This document shows positions 34,410 through 46,937 of a DNA stretch of 64,000 nucleotides, one piece after another (the first letter of the stretch is position 1; each line of letters begins with the position of its first letter). The stretch comes from Rhizophagus irregularis (lineage: Eukaryota; Glomeromycota; Glomeromycetes; Glomerales; Glomeraceae): positions 2,629,001 to 2,693,000 of the forward strand of contig NC_089433.1 of assembly GCF_026210795.1 (NCBI RefSeq). The letters run 5' to 3'. The position numbers and the translations under genes were made by a program. The notes beneath the pieces were generated by a model. That model was not told the origin of the DNA and did no database searches. It was given only the letters and a program-made list of their open reading frames with translations.

Positions 34410-36464
34410 TTAAAGATCATCGTTAAATTCTTCAGAATCCAAAGTAGAAACGTTAAACGAAGGGAATTTATTCCAAACTGATTGAGGTATCATAGCGAGC
34501 GTAGCTTGAGAGAGCAAAGATGGTGGTGATGGTGCTGGCGAAACCCCGTCTTTCGAAAATCTGGTAGAAGAATGAATATAATCAGTTGGTGGTAGTCGGT
34601 CTTGACGCGTACTAACTTGCTCTTGATCAGATATACCATTAAGCTCCTTTGAAATAGAATCGTTAAATGATTCAAAAGTGCTTATAGAGTCTTGATTGTA
34701 GTTCTCTTTATCTAATAAATCGTAAATTTGATGAAACCCACACTTATTCTCAGATTGAGAACAACAATGAAAATCAATTAGATTCTCGTCATCAATTATA
34801 CAATTGGTATCTTTATTCAAGTTAATTTCTTGAAGAATATTTCCTTTTAATAATTCTGCATTCGCATAAATTTTTTGTTTTGTTTGATTCTCATTTTCAA
34901 ATTGAGCCATAGATGGTGTTTTTTTATTCGTATTAACTTCTTGCATCGCATGATCCTCTCTTTCAATGAGCTCTTCTTTGTGAAAGTTAATTATTTCGTC
35001 TTCCCATGAATAACAATAAGAGTTATTGTCCTGTATTCTATTCTTTAGATACACTTTAATATGAAGGTTCTCACCAAAAATTTCACAATTATCTGCATCA
35101 TCTCCAATATTATCAACAGAATCGTTAAGTTTATCCTTTTCTTGGTCACCTTCTATAATCATATTGTCTTTAATGGAAATTTCGTTTGTTACATTTTTGT
35201 TTCCTTCTTCAATAATACTCATTTCATTATGGTGTGGATTATTCAAATATTCATTTTCATTGGCCGCATTATTACGATGAGATCCGTCAACGTGACAGGA
35301 TAAGATATTTAAGGAAGAATTCTTAACCTGAGGCTCTTTAATAGACGAGTTATTATATCGAAATTCCTCAACTTGCTCGTTACTATGTAAAGATTCCTCA
35401 TTCAGGTTCAAAGAATCATTAGGCTGTGGACTGCTGTCCCGCATAGTGTCCAATAAATTCTCTGCATCTGTAAATATCGTTCGGGATTTAGTAGGCGTAT
35501 TTCCAACTTCCAAATCAAAATGTGATGTATTAGACGCGACTTTTGGAGAAATGGTAATGAAAGAATCATTTGGTTCGATAGAGAAGTTCGAAAGATGATA
35601 AGACAAAGTATCATGTGGCAAATCTTGTAAATTAAAACGGGAAGTAACTAAAGAGGAATCGCAATCTATATTATTATCGAAATTTATAGAATTACTATTT
35701 CTGTTGATAATTTTTTTTTGTTTAGATGCTTCCGAAATTTCGCGATTCGCTTCTTTGATTTCCTTGGCACCCTCAAATATTTCATCATCCTCACTATTTG
35801 AATCAACTTCTCGAATTAACGTGCTATTATCATTATCTATAATACATTATTAATTTTTATTTTAATGCACACCAAACTTCAAAAATAAATTATTATACAT
35901 ACTTTGCGACATTTCAGATTTATTCGAAAGGCTGAGTTCACTAATCTGTTCAATGAGACTATAGAACTCTGTCAATTGACGTTGATTTCTCAATAATTCA
36001 TCGTTGCTTTTTCTCGAGGAACGAATAGATTTTGTTGGAGTTTTTTCGCGGTTATCTTTAGATTCAACCTCTTTTGCTTTTTCAGGATTTATATAATTAA
36101 AAAACATCGGTATTTTTTTATTATATTTTTGAATTTCTTCCAACTGTCTTGCCTTACTTTTCTTTGGTTTGTATTTTTGCAAAGCAATTTTTCTTTTGGA
36201 AGATAAATCCGAATTACCCATGCGACTTGTTCCGACCGAACTAGTTATCTGCATTTTCTTGGTATCAACTTCCAAAGGATGGAAGAAACGAGATATTATT
36301 GTCTGATTCAAGGAATTTTGATGTCCACATGACGAAGATAGTCGTCTTACTCTAGTTTCGTTAACCTGTCTGCTTAGACGCTTTTGTGTTTTGCGTGTTT
36401 TCAGTCCTGTCGAAACGTTATTGTCTCCACATTCGATTTCTTTTTTCTTTGAAACTCGTGCCAT
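34410..36464 (-). CDS. Unknown 662-aa nuclear-type protein with two PIP boxes
   Basis: Two exons, 36464-35903 and 35836-34410 (GTATGT...TATAG, phase kept). I do not recognise the family. The basic N-terminus (MARVSKKKE, many Lys/Arg) looks like a nuclear signal. Residues 54-61 read QTIISRFF, a canonical PCNA-interacting (PIP) box (Q-x-x-I-x-x-F-F), and 161-168 read QRQLTEFY, a second PIP match (Q-x-x-L-x-x-F-Y). The remaining 470 residues are acidic, Ser/Asn-rich and disordered, with repeated NDS motifs (PNDSFITIS, PNDSLNL, LNDSVDN, FNDSISK) and a hydrophobic patch LLSQATLAMIPQSVWNKFPS near the end. A replication- or repair-linked scaffold is plausible (inference). Its start is 125 bp from that of SLS1. 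Confidence 0.8.
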
Positions 36465-36589
36465 TATTCACATAAGAACGCGACAGAAAATTTAAACAAA
36501 TTTATATAATTACCGAAATAGGAAATCAAATCTGCAATAATATCAGATCTGCAATCTACTTTGCAATCTAGAAAAATTTTATCTCTATC

Positions 36590-39500
36590 ATGTATTCTCA
36601 AGCTCGATGTTTAAATTATCTGATAATAAATCAACGATTTGGTTTAACTCTTAATCGTCCTTTTCGGACAAGTTTTAATGTATCACGGCTACAAGTGTTT
36701 CAAAATTATGCTTCAACTAGTATTGTAGAGAGTTTTTCAGAATTATCAGATAATGTTTCAAAAAAAGGCAAAAAACCTAAAAAATCTAATAAGAGTCCAA
36801 AACAAAAAGCGAGAACTTCCGAAACAGAAAATAAAGAGAAAAAACTTCGAAAGAAAAAAGTATCTTTATTATCAACAGAAAAAGTAAATGAAATGTCTAA
36901 CAATTTACTCCAAGATTTATGTCAAAGTAAAAATTTATCCGAGAAGTTCTCATTAAAACCTCTAACCGCTATTGAAAACATTGACGATATTATCGAATCG
37001 TATAAACCTGTAAAAGAATTTCTAACAAGCATTGAATTTCGGGAATTGGTAAATAAAATAGATAAAGCTTTTATCGTATCACAACTCAAAGCATTCCTTA
37101 AAAAGCGAGATTTAGATTATAAACTAAAGAAAGTTAAGTTAATTGAAAAATTAATTTCCGAAGTTTGGAAAGTTGAAATAAAAGTTGAGGAACAATGTTA
37201 GTGATTCTCAAAAGTGGAATATTTTTTCTTTGTCGTAATTAACTTATTATATCCTTATATCTTTTATAACATATTTAGATATACAAGCTAAGCCAATTGA
37301 TTTATTTTTCATGCTTGGACCAGGTTGATCTTATGTATTTACTTTAGAATAATCTTTATTTTGATATCTTTCTAAATTGTTGGAATCGATTTTTACACTG
37401 CCGTCATTTAATATTTTGATTTCAAGATGGGAAAACTTTACGGGAATTAGAAAGTCAATCCAATGTTAAAATTAAAATTGACTTAAAAAATTTATCATAC
37501 ACAATTGCTGGTTCTCCGCAAGATATTGAAAAAGCCAAAGATATGATCAAAAGAGTTACGGTATTTATTGTAAGGCAATTATTTTTATTGTTATATTTAC
37601 CATAGCTAATTTTGATTTTTATTGTCTTTATAAGTCTTATCAGTCCGTTACTATGGAATTACCTTCTCACATTAAAAATAATAATAAGAGTTTGCAAGAG
37701 ATTCCGTTTGTGCAAGATATCTGCATGTCATTGAGAATATTTATCGAGGTTGATACAAACAAACAGGTACTTTGTTTCAAATTATAACATCTTTTATTTC
37801 TTGAAGTTCTTATAAATTCTGTTATTTCCGCATCAAATTGCTATACAGTTGATTATTTCAGGACCATTGCAACAAAATATCAAGGAAGCATCAAGATTAC
37901 TTAATTTTGCTTGGCACCAGGTAAAACTCATCACTTTAATTAATATTGTATGGGTAAATTATCTAATAAATATTTTATAATATTTTTCAAGCCTGATCAA
38001 AATGAAACAGATTTGCTCTTGTGTAACGACACAGCGAATTTTAATGAATACAGTTTTTTCCCTATTCACGATTCCGAGACCATGTCTTTATATAACCGAT
38101 ACCTTAATTGGCATCGAGTTGGTAGAGTTGGTCCAAAAGTGGTGCGTGCTTGAAATACGGATCTATCCTATTTAAATCATAACATGTCATTATAGTAATC
38201 TTAGTGGTAGTTCTAATTTTTGATAGGCCAATGAGTCAACTTTAAGTGATCGCTTACATATTTTATACGAAAGCAAAAGGTAACTATGTCTATCAATTTA
38301 ATTATTTCCATTATGTTGCGTTTATATATTATATTTCTGAATCTAGTTTCTCGGAGGGGACTTCTTCACGGTTTCTTAATATACAAAACAATTTAACAAA
38401 CTTGAACAAACTCGGCATTTTTCTGTTCGATTTTTTAAAAGAGAGCCAACCAGCTAAATCGAAATTTGAAATTTGTTCCGTGTAAGATTTACAACACGTG
38501 TTTTTATATAATATGCTTTTTATAAATTTTAACGAATTTTCATTAGATTTGGATATAATATTTTTCATGACGAGAAAAATGTCGAAAAAAATTTATTTGT
38601 TCCCCCATTATCTGACAATTTCTCTTATAAAATGCTTGAAGAGTGGATCAAAGAAAATAGTCATTTAAGAACCTTCCTTCCTAGGTGATTACTATGTCAT
38701 GTCTCAATTCATAACACAATTGTTATTAATTAATTGTTTAATATTCAGCTACCCGAATTCAAATTTCTTGAATTCTTTGAAGATGCCTATAATTAAATTT
38801 CAAGAATTTGTTCAATTTGATTATATTCCGTTAAAATCAAATTCTTATTCATCTTACGAAAGATTAAGTATATTGCTAGAGGTTAATGATTTTGCATTTA
38901 AATTTAAAGAAGCGACTTTGTGTAAAGAACGGTTATTAGCCGATCTACTATTGATGGATTGGTAAGACTGTTGAAGATAATGACATTTCGCTGCTAATTA
39001 TTTGATTTTAACGTTATTTATAGTCCAACAGATTTACGATTGTCTGCAATGATTAAAGAATCAGTCGATGACTCACTGAACACGAATGATTTTATAAAAG
39101 AATGTTTATATAAAAGGTATTTCTAACATAACAATGATGCGAGGTATATATCATTAATCCTTAAATTGTTATTATAGTGCTCGAGATATTCTATGTCCTA
39201 AAGAATATGTATTCAGTCTCAATAGTAAAGGAGAAAAAATAAAGGTTCCGTATAATCTTGAACGTATGAAGTTATATACAACTAGTTATTATGATCATAA
39301 TGGATTTACTCTCACAATAAGCAAGATTTCAGAACTAGAAACAAGTATTGTCAGGCCAGAGATTAAGGTAAAGTATTTAATCAACTTCTATCATTTTATA
39401 AAAATTTATTAACTTTTGTTCTTTTTTAGTTGATTTATAAACCAACAAGTATATCAAACTCACAAACTATTGAAAACTTATTTAATTCCTCTTCTGAATT

Positions 39501-39639
39501 AAATAAAAAAGAGGAAAATGAGAATCACGAACTTACTTCGGAAACAAAAATTAGTAATGAAAAGAATGATAGTTATTCAGAACAATGGAAAATATTCATT
39601 TTAACTTCATTAGAAATTATTAATGATATAGGAAAATAA
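36590..39639 (+). CDS. SLS1: Mitochondrial inner-membrane regulator Sls1
   Basis: About twelve exons. Exon 1 (36590 to about 37198) starts MYSQARCLNYLIINQRFGLT, with Arg and aromatic residues and no acids: a mitochondrial presequence. It then has a Lys-rich linker and the helical segment KAFIVSQLKAFLKKRDLDYK...KLIEKLISEVW typical of the Sls1 N-terminal domain. Following exons carry KH-like repeats (KIKIDLKNLSYTIAGSPQDI), LIISGPLQQNIKEASRLLNF and CPTDLRLSAMIKESVDD. Without splicing at the GTTAGT donor (37199) the frame stops at TAG. In yeast Sls1 links mitochondrial transcripts to translation at the inner membrane. The family call rests on motif memory and is moderate. Confidence 0.7.
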
Positions 39640-40066
39640 ATCATTAGAACGCACCCTTATTTTTATGAATAATTCAATTTTTGATTGTTGTGAATAGCTT
39701 GAAACAATTAACTTATCCTTCATTTTTAACAATTTTCACTCGTTCATCTTTATTACGCGTGTTACGAGTTATCGCATGGATCAATTTATATTTTTCGGAA
39801 GACAAATTGTAACAAAATAAAGAAATTACAAATATCGAAGAACATTCCCAGCGCAGCACAAGAAAATTTTTTATACTTTAGCAGCGAAATACATCACATT
39901 GTCTGTAGCGTGTAAGATTTATGAATCAAAACCTATTTACTATCTATCTGATTATTTTTGGGATAAAATATCTCTCTTAATTATACATTATTTAACCGGT
40001 ATCGTTAAGAGAGAATATTATAAAACTTACAGTATATAACTTCTTGGCGGGTATTTATAGAAAACT
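39640..40066. other. Intergenic region between convergent genes
   Basis: About 430 bp between the stop codons of SLS1 and the tail-anchored coiled-coil gene. AT-rich; CTCTTAA...TTAAGAGAG near 39972-40013 forms an inverted repeat with about a 28-nt spacer. No gene seen. Confidence 0.4.
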
Positions 40067-42520
40067 TTAAAGTAATTGTCGCTGAACTCCATTTGTAATC
40101 ATAAAGATAAATATTATAATTATAAAAATTAATATAACTATAAAGAAAAGAAGATTTATAATTAATTAAATGTTAATTATGATTCTTAGTTTTTTATATA
40201 CATACCTCCTAAAATCATTCTACATTGAGCAAGAATCTTTGACGATTTTTTTTCAAATTCAACTTGATTTTTCAACTTCTTTAACTGTATTTCAAAATTA
40301 ACAAAAGAAAGCAAGCACATAAATTATATAGTAAATGCTAATAATTTAATATATGTAGTTATTAATTATACATACAATTTCTTGATGATGTTTTAATTTT
40401 TCACTTTTATCATGAATACGTGTATGAATTGAAGTTAATTTATCAGCTATTTCTTGAGTAGTTTGATCTGCCAAATTAATAGTTTCTTCCATTTCTTTTG
40501 TTGATCTTGACTTAGTCATCAATATGTTTTCATCCAAATCCTAAAATTAAATTATCTTTTAATTTAAGATCATACATACAATCAAAGCGATTGCCATTTT
40601 TCTTTTAAAGACTACCTTTGCACGTCTGTCCAAATCACGACATTTATGTATATTTGAATCAAGTTCCTTTGCTTTTCGTATAAGTGTTTCCTATGAAATT
40701 AGAATAAGTATTACGTTAACTTTCCCTTAATAAAAATGAAATTTAAAAATTAGACTCACGCGCAAATTGTCAATGTTATTTTCATATTGACTACAACGAT
40801 TTGCTAACTCTTTAATTAATTCAACAAAATCTGTAGGACCAATATCTTCATCTTCGCTATCAATTTCTTCATCTTCACCAGATTCAGAATCTGATGATTG
40901 TACTGTAATCGAGTCGTTAAATGATTGATTCAATACGTAATAAATTAATCTCATACGATGAAACTTACCAGAGGATTTTTTCGTATCACCAAAAAATCTT
41001 ACAGTATTTAAAAATTTTCTTTTTTCCTCTAAAAAATAAGTTCCAAGAGTAAAATTTTCTTGTCTCGCTTGGATTTTAAATATGTTCATATGTTTATCTA
41101 AAGTATAATAATTAACTATGATATATATTTATTTAATTATTTCGCTTATCGGATGTTTATATAATCTAATAATTAAATTATATAATAACTCACCAGTGTC
41201 ATTTTCTGCTATAAGATGTATATCATCAATTGAGCAAAGTTTTTTATATTCAACATCTTTAAACCTGTCAGACGCACAATCCTTAAATGTCTTAAATTTT
41301 TTATTTTGATTCATCGATTCTCTTCCACCAAAATTTTCTTTTTCTTCTTCAACAAAGTCATTATTAATACCTTCTACTGTTAAATTACTTTCATCATCAG
41401 AAAATTTTTTAAAATGTTCTATACACCAAACGTGTTCTTTAGAATTATTGTTATCGTCAACAATATGATAATATAAAACAAAATTTTCTATCTTAAAAAC
41501 TAAAAAATTTTCAACCTCATTTTTTTCTGTTAAATTTTTAAAAATAAAAATTATTGGAAAATCAATAAATTTTGGTATACTTCCCAATTTCATTTGTACA
41601 GAAAGTCTTTTTTCAGAATCGGTTTGATATAAAGAAGGAGGTTTAGAATGTTGTATTATACTTGTAATTTGATCATAAGGAATTGACTGTAATAAATTTG
41701 ATTTATTATTCCTTGATGGTGAATAAAATGTAGCTACATTGTCAAAATTCATAATATTGCGAAATGATGGTGATTTTATATTAAAAGATTTTTGCTTTTT
41801 TTTTTAACAATTTACTATGTTTAATATTTGTAGGTGAAGTAGCAAAGGTAGTACTTGTTTGCGATTTAATCGTTGATGTTCTTGGGGACATGGATACAGG
41901 GGAATGAAATAATATGCCATCTTCGCCAAAGTATCCATCATTGTTATTACTATTAATATTATTGATTGGTTGCGTGGTTAAATTTATTTTTGGCTGTAAT
42001 TTTCTTAAGCGACTAAAAGAATTATTAATATTGTGGTTTTGTGGTGATAATTTTTTTGAAAGATCTGGCATCGATGCATTACTATTACTTAGCAAAGAAA
42101 AATGATGTCGAGGTGTTGAAGGAGTAGATGATGATTCTGCCGATGATAAATATATCGTCGGTATCTGATTCATTTTATTGTTTTGTGGTGTAATATCTGT
42201 ACGAGTATCAATCACAATATAAAATATTTTTCAGCATACAAAATATACAAAGTGCAATTTTTCAGACTCTTAAAAAAACAAGGCCTACCGTGTTCGTCCG
42301 CACTAGATCCACCACTATCAGAAATACCTTTTACATTAAGTTGTCTTTGGAACCTTGGTATTTTAGCTGTTATATTACGAACAACTCTTTTTTTCTTACC
42401 AGAAGAAACCGCATTATGTCGAGTATTTGAAGAAGTTGGGCTTGATAATGCACTTGCCGCATTATCAATATTTGTATTAACATCAGTATTAATCGTTATC
42501 GTAGGTAATGATTTTGACAT
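40067..42520 (-). CDS. Tail-anchored coiled-coil protein, unknown family
   Basis: About nine exons. N-terminal Ser/Asn/Thr-rich part (MSKSLPTITINTDVNTNID; IYLSSAESSSTPSTPRHHFS), a folded-looking middle (IPKFIDFPIIFIFKNLTEKN, FVLYYHIVDDN), an acidic stretch (SESGEDEEIDSEDEDIG), then heptad coiled coil (ELIKELANRCSQYENNIDNL ... EKLKHHQEI) and, 10 residues from the end, a membrane segment VILIFIIIIFIFMITNGV. The stop is at 40067. The layout suggests an ER, outer-nuclear or mitochondrial outer-membrane tether (inference). A run of ten A on the coding strand (41795-41806) puts upstream and downstream frames out of phase by one base; nine would join them. The ATG at 42520 is the first in frame; an upstream exon is possible. 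Confidence 0.6.
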
Positions 42521-42654
42521 TAAAGCTGTGATAGATTTTTCACGATTGATATGTGCAACCAAACTGGATTCCAAAATAATATTAGGTGGCCCGTGCGTAA
42601 GTACAACATGAAGTATCTTTTTTTTTTAAAAAAAAAAAAATATTTGGGATTATA

Positions 42655-43988
42655 ATGTTGAAGAAAATGTACGTTTCAACACAGTTCAAATTTCCGTTTT
42701 ACTTTAATAACTAACAATAAAATTGGTATTTCATAATTTGGTATTATAGCAAGCCAAAAAATGCACGCTCGAAAAGAGCTTTACAAAAACGAGAACCAAA
42801 AATTGAAGAAAATGTAAAGAAAGCAATTTTTATTCGAAGTAGCTCAACAAATCAAATAGTGAATGAAGCATTATCAGACTTAGTAAGTGTAAATGTTCTA
42901 TTTTTATATTCAATTTTATTAACCTCTCCATTTTTTCTCTTTTTTATCCTTATGGTTTATATCAAAATGGATAATAGTGTAAATTAAAAAAACCGGACGC
43001 GATAAATTTTACTAAAAAGAATAACACAATACATCCATTTGATGACGACACTTCATTAAATTTTTTTTATGAAAAAAATGATACTTCATTGTTTGTTATT
43101 GGTTCTCATTCAAAAAAACGTCCGAACAATTTAACTTTTATTAGAATGTTTGATGGTCAAATACTCGATATGGTTGAAGTTGGTATTGAAAATGCTAAAC
43201 CGTTAAGTGAATTCAAGGTAAACTTATCTTTAACTAAAATAACTAAAAGAAATTGCTTTTTCTAGTAATTATTAATTAGAGTACTCACAATACTCACACA
43301 AAATATGATATACTTTCATAGACTTCAAAATGTGCTATTGGAATAAAACCTTTGTTTTTATTTGTCGGTGATTTATTTGAAAATTCTTTAGTATATAAAA
43401 CTTTTAAAAATATGTTACTAGACTTTTATCATGGCCAAACTGTGAAGAATATTAATTTATCAGGTTTAGAACACGTTATCTCCGTTACAGCTATTGATTC
43501 TTCAGAACAATCAAATGATCCTAGAGCTATGCCAGGAATTATTTATTTTAGGGTATATACCATACAATATAAAAAATCTGGTGAAAAAACCCCGAGAGTT
43601 GAGTTAGAAGAAATGGGTCCAAGTTATAATTTTAGAATTAGAAGATTTAAATTTGCTAATGATGATGTTTATAAATTTTCCACAAAAGTCCCTAAAATTA
43701 ATAAGGTATTTTTTTAGAGTAATGTTTCTTCTTAAAAATGATGTAATGAAAAATTCTAATACGAATGTTTTTACTTTATTTATTTTTTAGCCAAAGAAAA
43801 TCAAAAATATTGATGTTAATGAAATGGGTGATAAAATTGGTCGTATTCATCTTGGCAAACAAGATTTAAGCAAATTACAAACAAGAAAAATGAAAGGTCT
43901 TAAACGCACTACTGATGATTATACAGAAGATGATCTTGAAGAGATGGAAGACGTTGTTCCTTCAATCAAAAAGCAAAAGTCCTCTTAA
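42655..43988 (+). CDS. RPF2: Ribosome biogenesis Brix-domain protein Rpf2
   Basis: Five exons; the first is 14 nt (ATGTTGAAGAAAAT, 42655-42668), spliced to 42751 to give MLKKIKPKNARSKRALQKRE, the family's hallmark start. The Brix domain follows: DLCKLKKPDAINFTKKNN, HPFDDDTSLNFFYEKNDTSL, VIGSHSKKRPNNLTFIRMFD, CAIGIKPLFLFVGDLFENS, MLLDFYHGQTVKNINLSGLE. A basic C-terminus (KMKGLKRTTDD...SIKKQKSS) is expected for nucleolar location. Rpf2 with Rrs1 recruits the 5S RNP to pre-60S particles. The last exon begins PKKIKNIDVNEMGDKIGRIH. Starts 134 bp from the tail-anchored gene's ATG. Confidence 0.93.
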
Positions 43989-44113
43989 CATTTTTTTTCG
44001 GTTATTAGCATAATTTTTTTTTCATTCGATAACATAAACATAGAAAGCAAAAACTGAATAAAAAATCCTAAATAATAGCAGGTAGTGATACAAGTTGAAA
44101 AAAAATTTTTTTT

Positions 44114-45310
44114 TTAAGCGATAAAAGGAATCATAGCTTTACGATTTTTTGGATAATCCTTAAATTCTTTACAGTAACTTTTATGTTTCTTTAATGCCCA
44201 TAGAAACATCTGAGTAGATCCTGCTGCAAGAAATAGCCAAGCTTCAATACAATGAAAAATTAATTATTAGTAGTTTCAATCATTAAAACAATTCACAATA
44301 TATCAGAATTTTGATAATTACCTGCAATTGATTTGGTTAAAATGCTAACAATAAGCCACACAATTGTCTCAAATAAATAATTGGGACAAGATACCAAATT
44401 GAAACCATATCCATAAGGAATTTTACGAACGCGAGTTCCCGGCGGGCGAAGATTGCGCAGAATAATGTGAGTATAAAAATTAGAAATTTGTGCCCACTAT
44501 AGAAAGATTAAAAGAGTTCATGCGCTGGATTCTTCATAATGTAATTGTACTACGAAAAAATGACATAAATAACATACAGCAAACACTCCTGCACAAGTCC
44601 ATAAAAGCCATTCTTCGCGTTCACTGCCATGTATTCCAGCAGCATTCCAGGGACCATACACCCAATAAGCCAAGTTTATACCACTAAGAGCATGATAATG
44701 AAATGAATTTTTGAATACATTAAAGAAAGGCATAGTGCTATGTGAGAAACGGTGAACGAATAAAGTTTCGATTTCTCGTTTGATAAAATGAGCCATAATC
44801 ATATAGTACGCGATCCTATTAAAGCAACGATAAAAGAAATAAGACATGATATCAAAGCTAATTTAACTAATTTAATTTACTTACGTTTGCATTTCGCTGT
44901 GTCTAAATTCTTCTCCATAAATTTGAGACTTGAAATAATAGAATATTGGATGGATTAAAATAGGCCCAAAATATTCAATAAGAAATACAGTTCGCCAACT
45001 GATTTGTGGACCTTTAAAATTTAAATTAATATTAAATAGTAATGAATAATTCGTTTTGAAAACTTTTTTATTATTCACCTAAATCTTTAAACAAAATAGA
45101 ATCTCCTTCTTTAATGTCATAATCTTTTAGAAGTTTTCCTTCCTGTAAAACCAATTGGTTAATAGCTAAACGCTGGCGGTCAGGATAATATTTTGGTACT
45201 TCTTTATATAGAGTTTGTTTAAGCTGGTCAACAGTCGCGTCAGCTGGTATGTTAATCGTTAGAGGAAATTTTTGGGATTTCCCCGAACGAGAAACAATCT
45301 TTATTTGCAT
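44114..45310 (-). CDS. TSC13: Very-long-chain enoyl-CoA reductase (Tsc13)
   Basis: The ATG at 45310 gives [20 protein letters not shown], a ubiquitin-like N-terminal fold known in Tsc13/TECR ([26 protein letters not shown]). Later exons carry membrane segments and the steroid 5-alpha-reductase-type C-terminal domain: [79 protein letters not shown] and the end [10 protein letters not shown]. It does the last, NADPH-dependent step of very-long-chain fatty acid elongation in the ER membrane; these chains feed sphingolipids. About six exons. The GTG upstream that lengthens the first frame is not needed. Confidence 0.92.
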
Positions 45311-45531
45311 TTTATAAAGAAAAGAAGAAAAAAAGGATAAGGATAAGAACGAGTAAAATTCCACATGCCTTATAATTTTTTTTTTGGATGTAGATTGAAA
45401 TAATTCGCGATCTCGTGAAAAGGAATAGATCTACACAATTATATGGATAATTTGTAATAAAAAATAAATACACATTTTAGGTAATAGAAAAACGGAATTT
45501 AACAAAAGCAAAGCTACAAAGAAAAATTAAA

Positions 45532-46344
45532 ATGGTAATTCAAAATTGCGTTTATGAAGTTTTTTCTTTTGCTAAAATTCCTCCTTTACTATAGGTTAAT
45601 TTATCCCTTTATACAACAACTGCAGTAATACTTCTCGATAGTGACGGTAATAGAATACTTGGAAAATATTATGGTACTAAGAACCCGTATCCTACAATAA
45701 AAGAACAAAAAGTTTTCGAAAAAGGATTGTTTGAAAAGACCAGAAGGGCTAATGGTAAATTTTTAATTGAAAATTCTTCAATAAACTATTTTATAAGATT
45801 TTTAAATTTTATTTATTTAAATTTTCGGTAGGCGAAATCATCCTTTATGATAACCAAGTTGTTCTTTATCGTAATAGCATTGACGTTTTTTTTTATGTTG
45901 TTGGGTCTGCGGAGGAAAATGAACTTATTTTGAGTAGTATTTTAAGCGCATTCTATGATTCCATATCAAGTTTGTTAAGGTAAATAATATGAGTCTTTTA
46001 TTCATCGAAAGATTTTAAAATTTTATTTTTTCTAATGAACAGGCATCAGGTCGAGAAAAGAACACTTGTAGATAATCTCGATCTAGTTGTTCTTACTTTG
46101 GATGAGACAATAGACGATGGGTGAGAGCGAAATAAAAATTGAAGTTTTTTAACTTCGAAAGAAATTTTAACGTTTCCTTTCACTTTTTAGAATTGTTTTA
46201 GAAACTGATTCGAACGTAATTGTTTCTCGAGTATCCCGTCTTCGCACTGACACAACGGATATTCCTATTACAGAACAAACTTTTATTCAAGTATATAATA
46301 CTGCAAGAGAAAGAGTTGCTGAGAGATTGCTAAGAGGAGTATAA
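45532..46344 (+). CDS. RET3: Coatomer (COPI) zeta subunit
   Basis: Five exons. The start codon stands alone in the first coding exon (ATG at 45532-45534, donor GTAATT); exon 2 at 45595 gives MVNLSLYTTTAVILLDSDGN. The longin-like fold follows: RILGKYYGTKNPYPTIKEQK, FEKGLFEKTRRANGEIILYD, VVLYRNSIDVFFYVVGSAEE, NELILSSILSAFYDSISSLL, LDLVVLTLDETIDDGIVLET and IPITEQTFIQVYNTARERVA. Zeta-COP pairs with gamma-COP in the COPI coat for Golgi-to-ER retrieval. Its start is 221 bp from TSC13's on the other strand; both act in the early secretory pathway. Confidence 0.93.
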
Positions 46345-46532
46345 TATGTAAAATGTTCGTGCTAATATAATAGAACTTGTATAATTTTATTTTTAAAAGA
46401 CGAAAATTTCCCCGATTTTAATCTTGGAATATATTATGATAATCTCTCTTTACCGTATAAATTACATACCTCTATAAAAATAACAAATAAAAAAAATGGT
46501 TTAGATAGATAAATAGATCAAAGCAATTTTCC

Positions 46533-46937
46533 TTATACGCACCTTGCTTTCATTTGTAAAACCAATTGAACCTTTTTCCTAACAGAATCCTTAAATTTTT
46601 TCTGTTCAATTTCCATTTTAATACGTTGTCTTTTTAAAAAAGGTTTTTCATAATATCTATTTCTTCTAACTTCTTGACGGATTTTATTTGAATTAAGTAT
46701 AGTCCATAATTTTCTATAACCAGCCATAACATTATTTCCTACTATAACAGTGCGACCTGCTGTAGTACTTTTATCGCCTTCTTTTGGTGCAGCTATTTGT
46801 TGAACTCTTGAATGCATAACAATTGGCGCTCTTTTAAATGGTGTTGGGATTTGTTCCGAACTTTTCGTATGTTTTGAACGAAGTAGAGCTAAAGGACGTA
46901 ATATAAGCTGTTGTTTTTTGAGAATATTGATTAACAT
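46533..46937 (-). CDS. MRP21: Mitochondrial small-subunit ribosomal protein bS21m
   Basis: Intronless, 134 aa, true ATG at 46937. The N-terminus (MLINILKKQQLILRPLALLR) is basic and hydrophobic without acids: a mitochondrial presequence. The C-terminal half is the S21 domain: GRTVIVGNNVMAGYRKLWTI, IRQEVRRNRYYEKPFLKRQR and KDSVRKKVQLVLQMKARC, with the usual R-R-x-x-x-Y-E-K-P core. Shares a 167-bp divergent promoter with the enolase-phosphatase gene. Confidence 0.9.
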   Translation of the reverse strand: MLINILKKQQLILRPLALLRSKHTKSSEQIPTPFKRAPIVMHSRVQQIAAPKEGDKSTTAGRTVIVGNNVMAGYRKLWTILNSNKIRQEVRRNRYYEKPFLKRQRIKMEIEQKKFKDSVRKKVQLVLQMKARCV

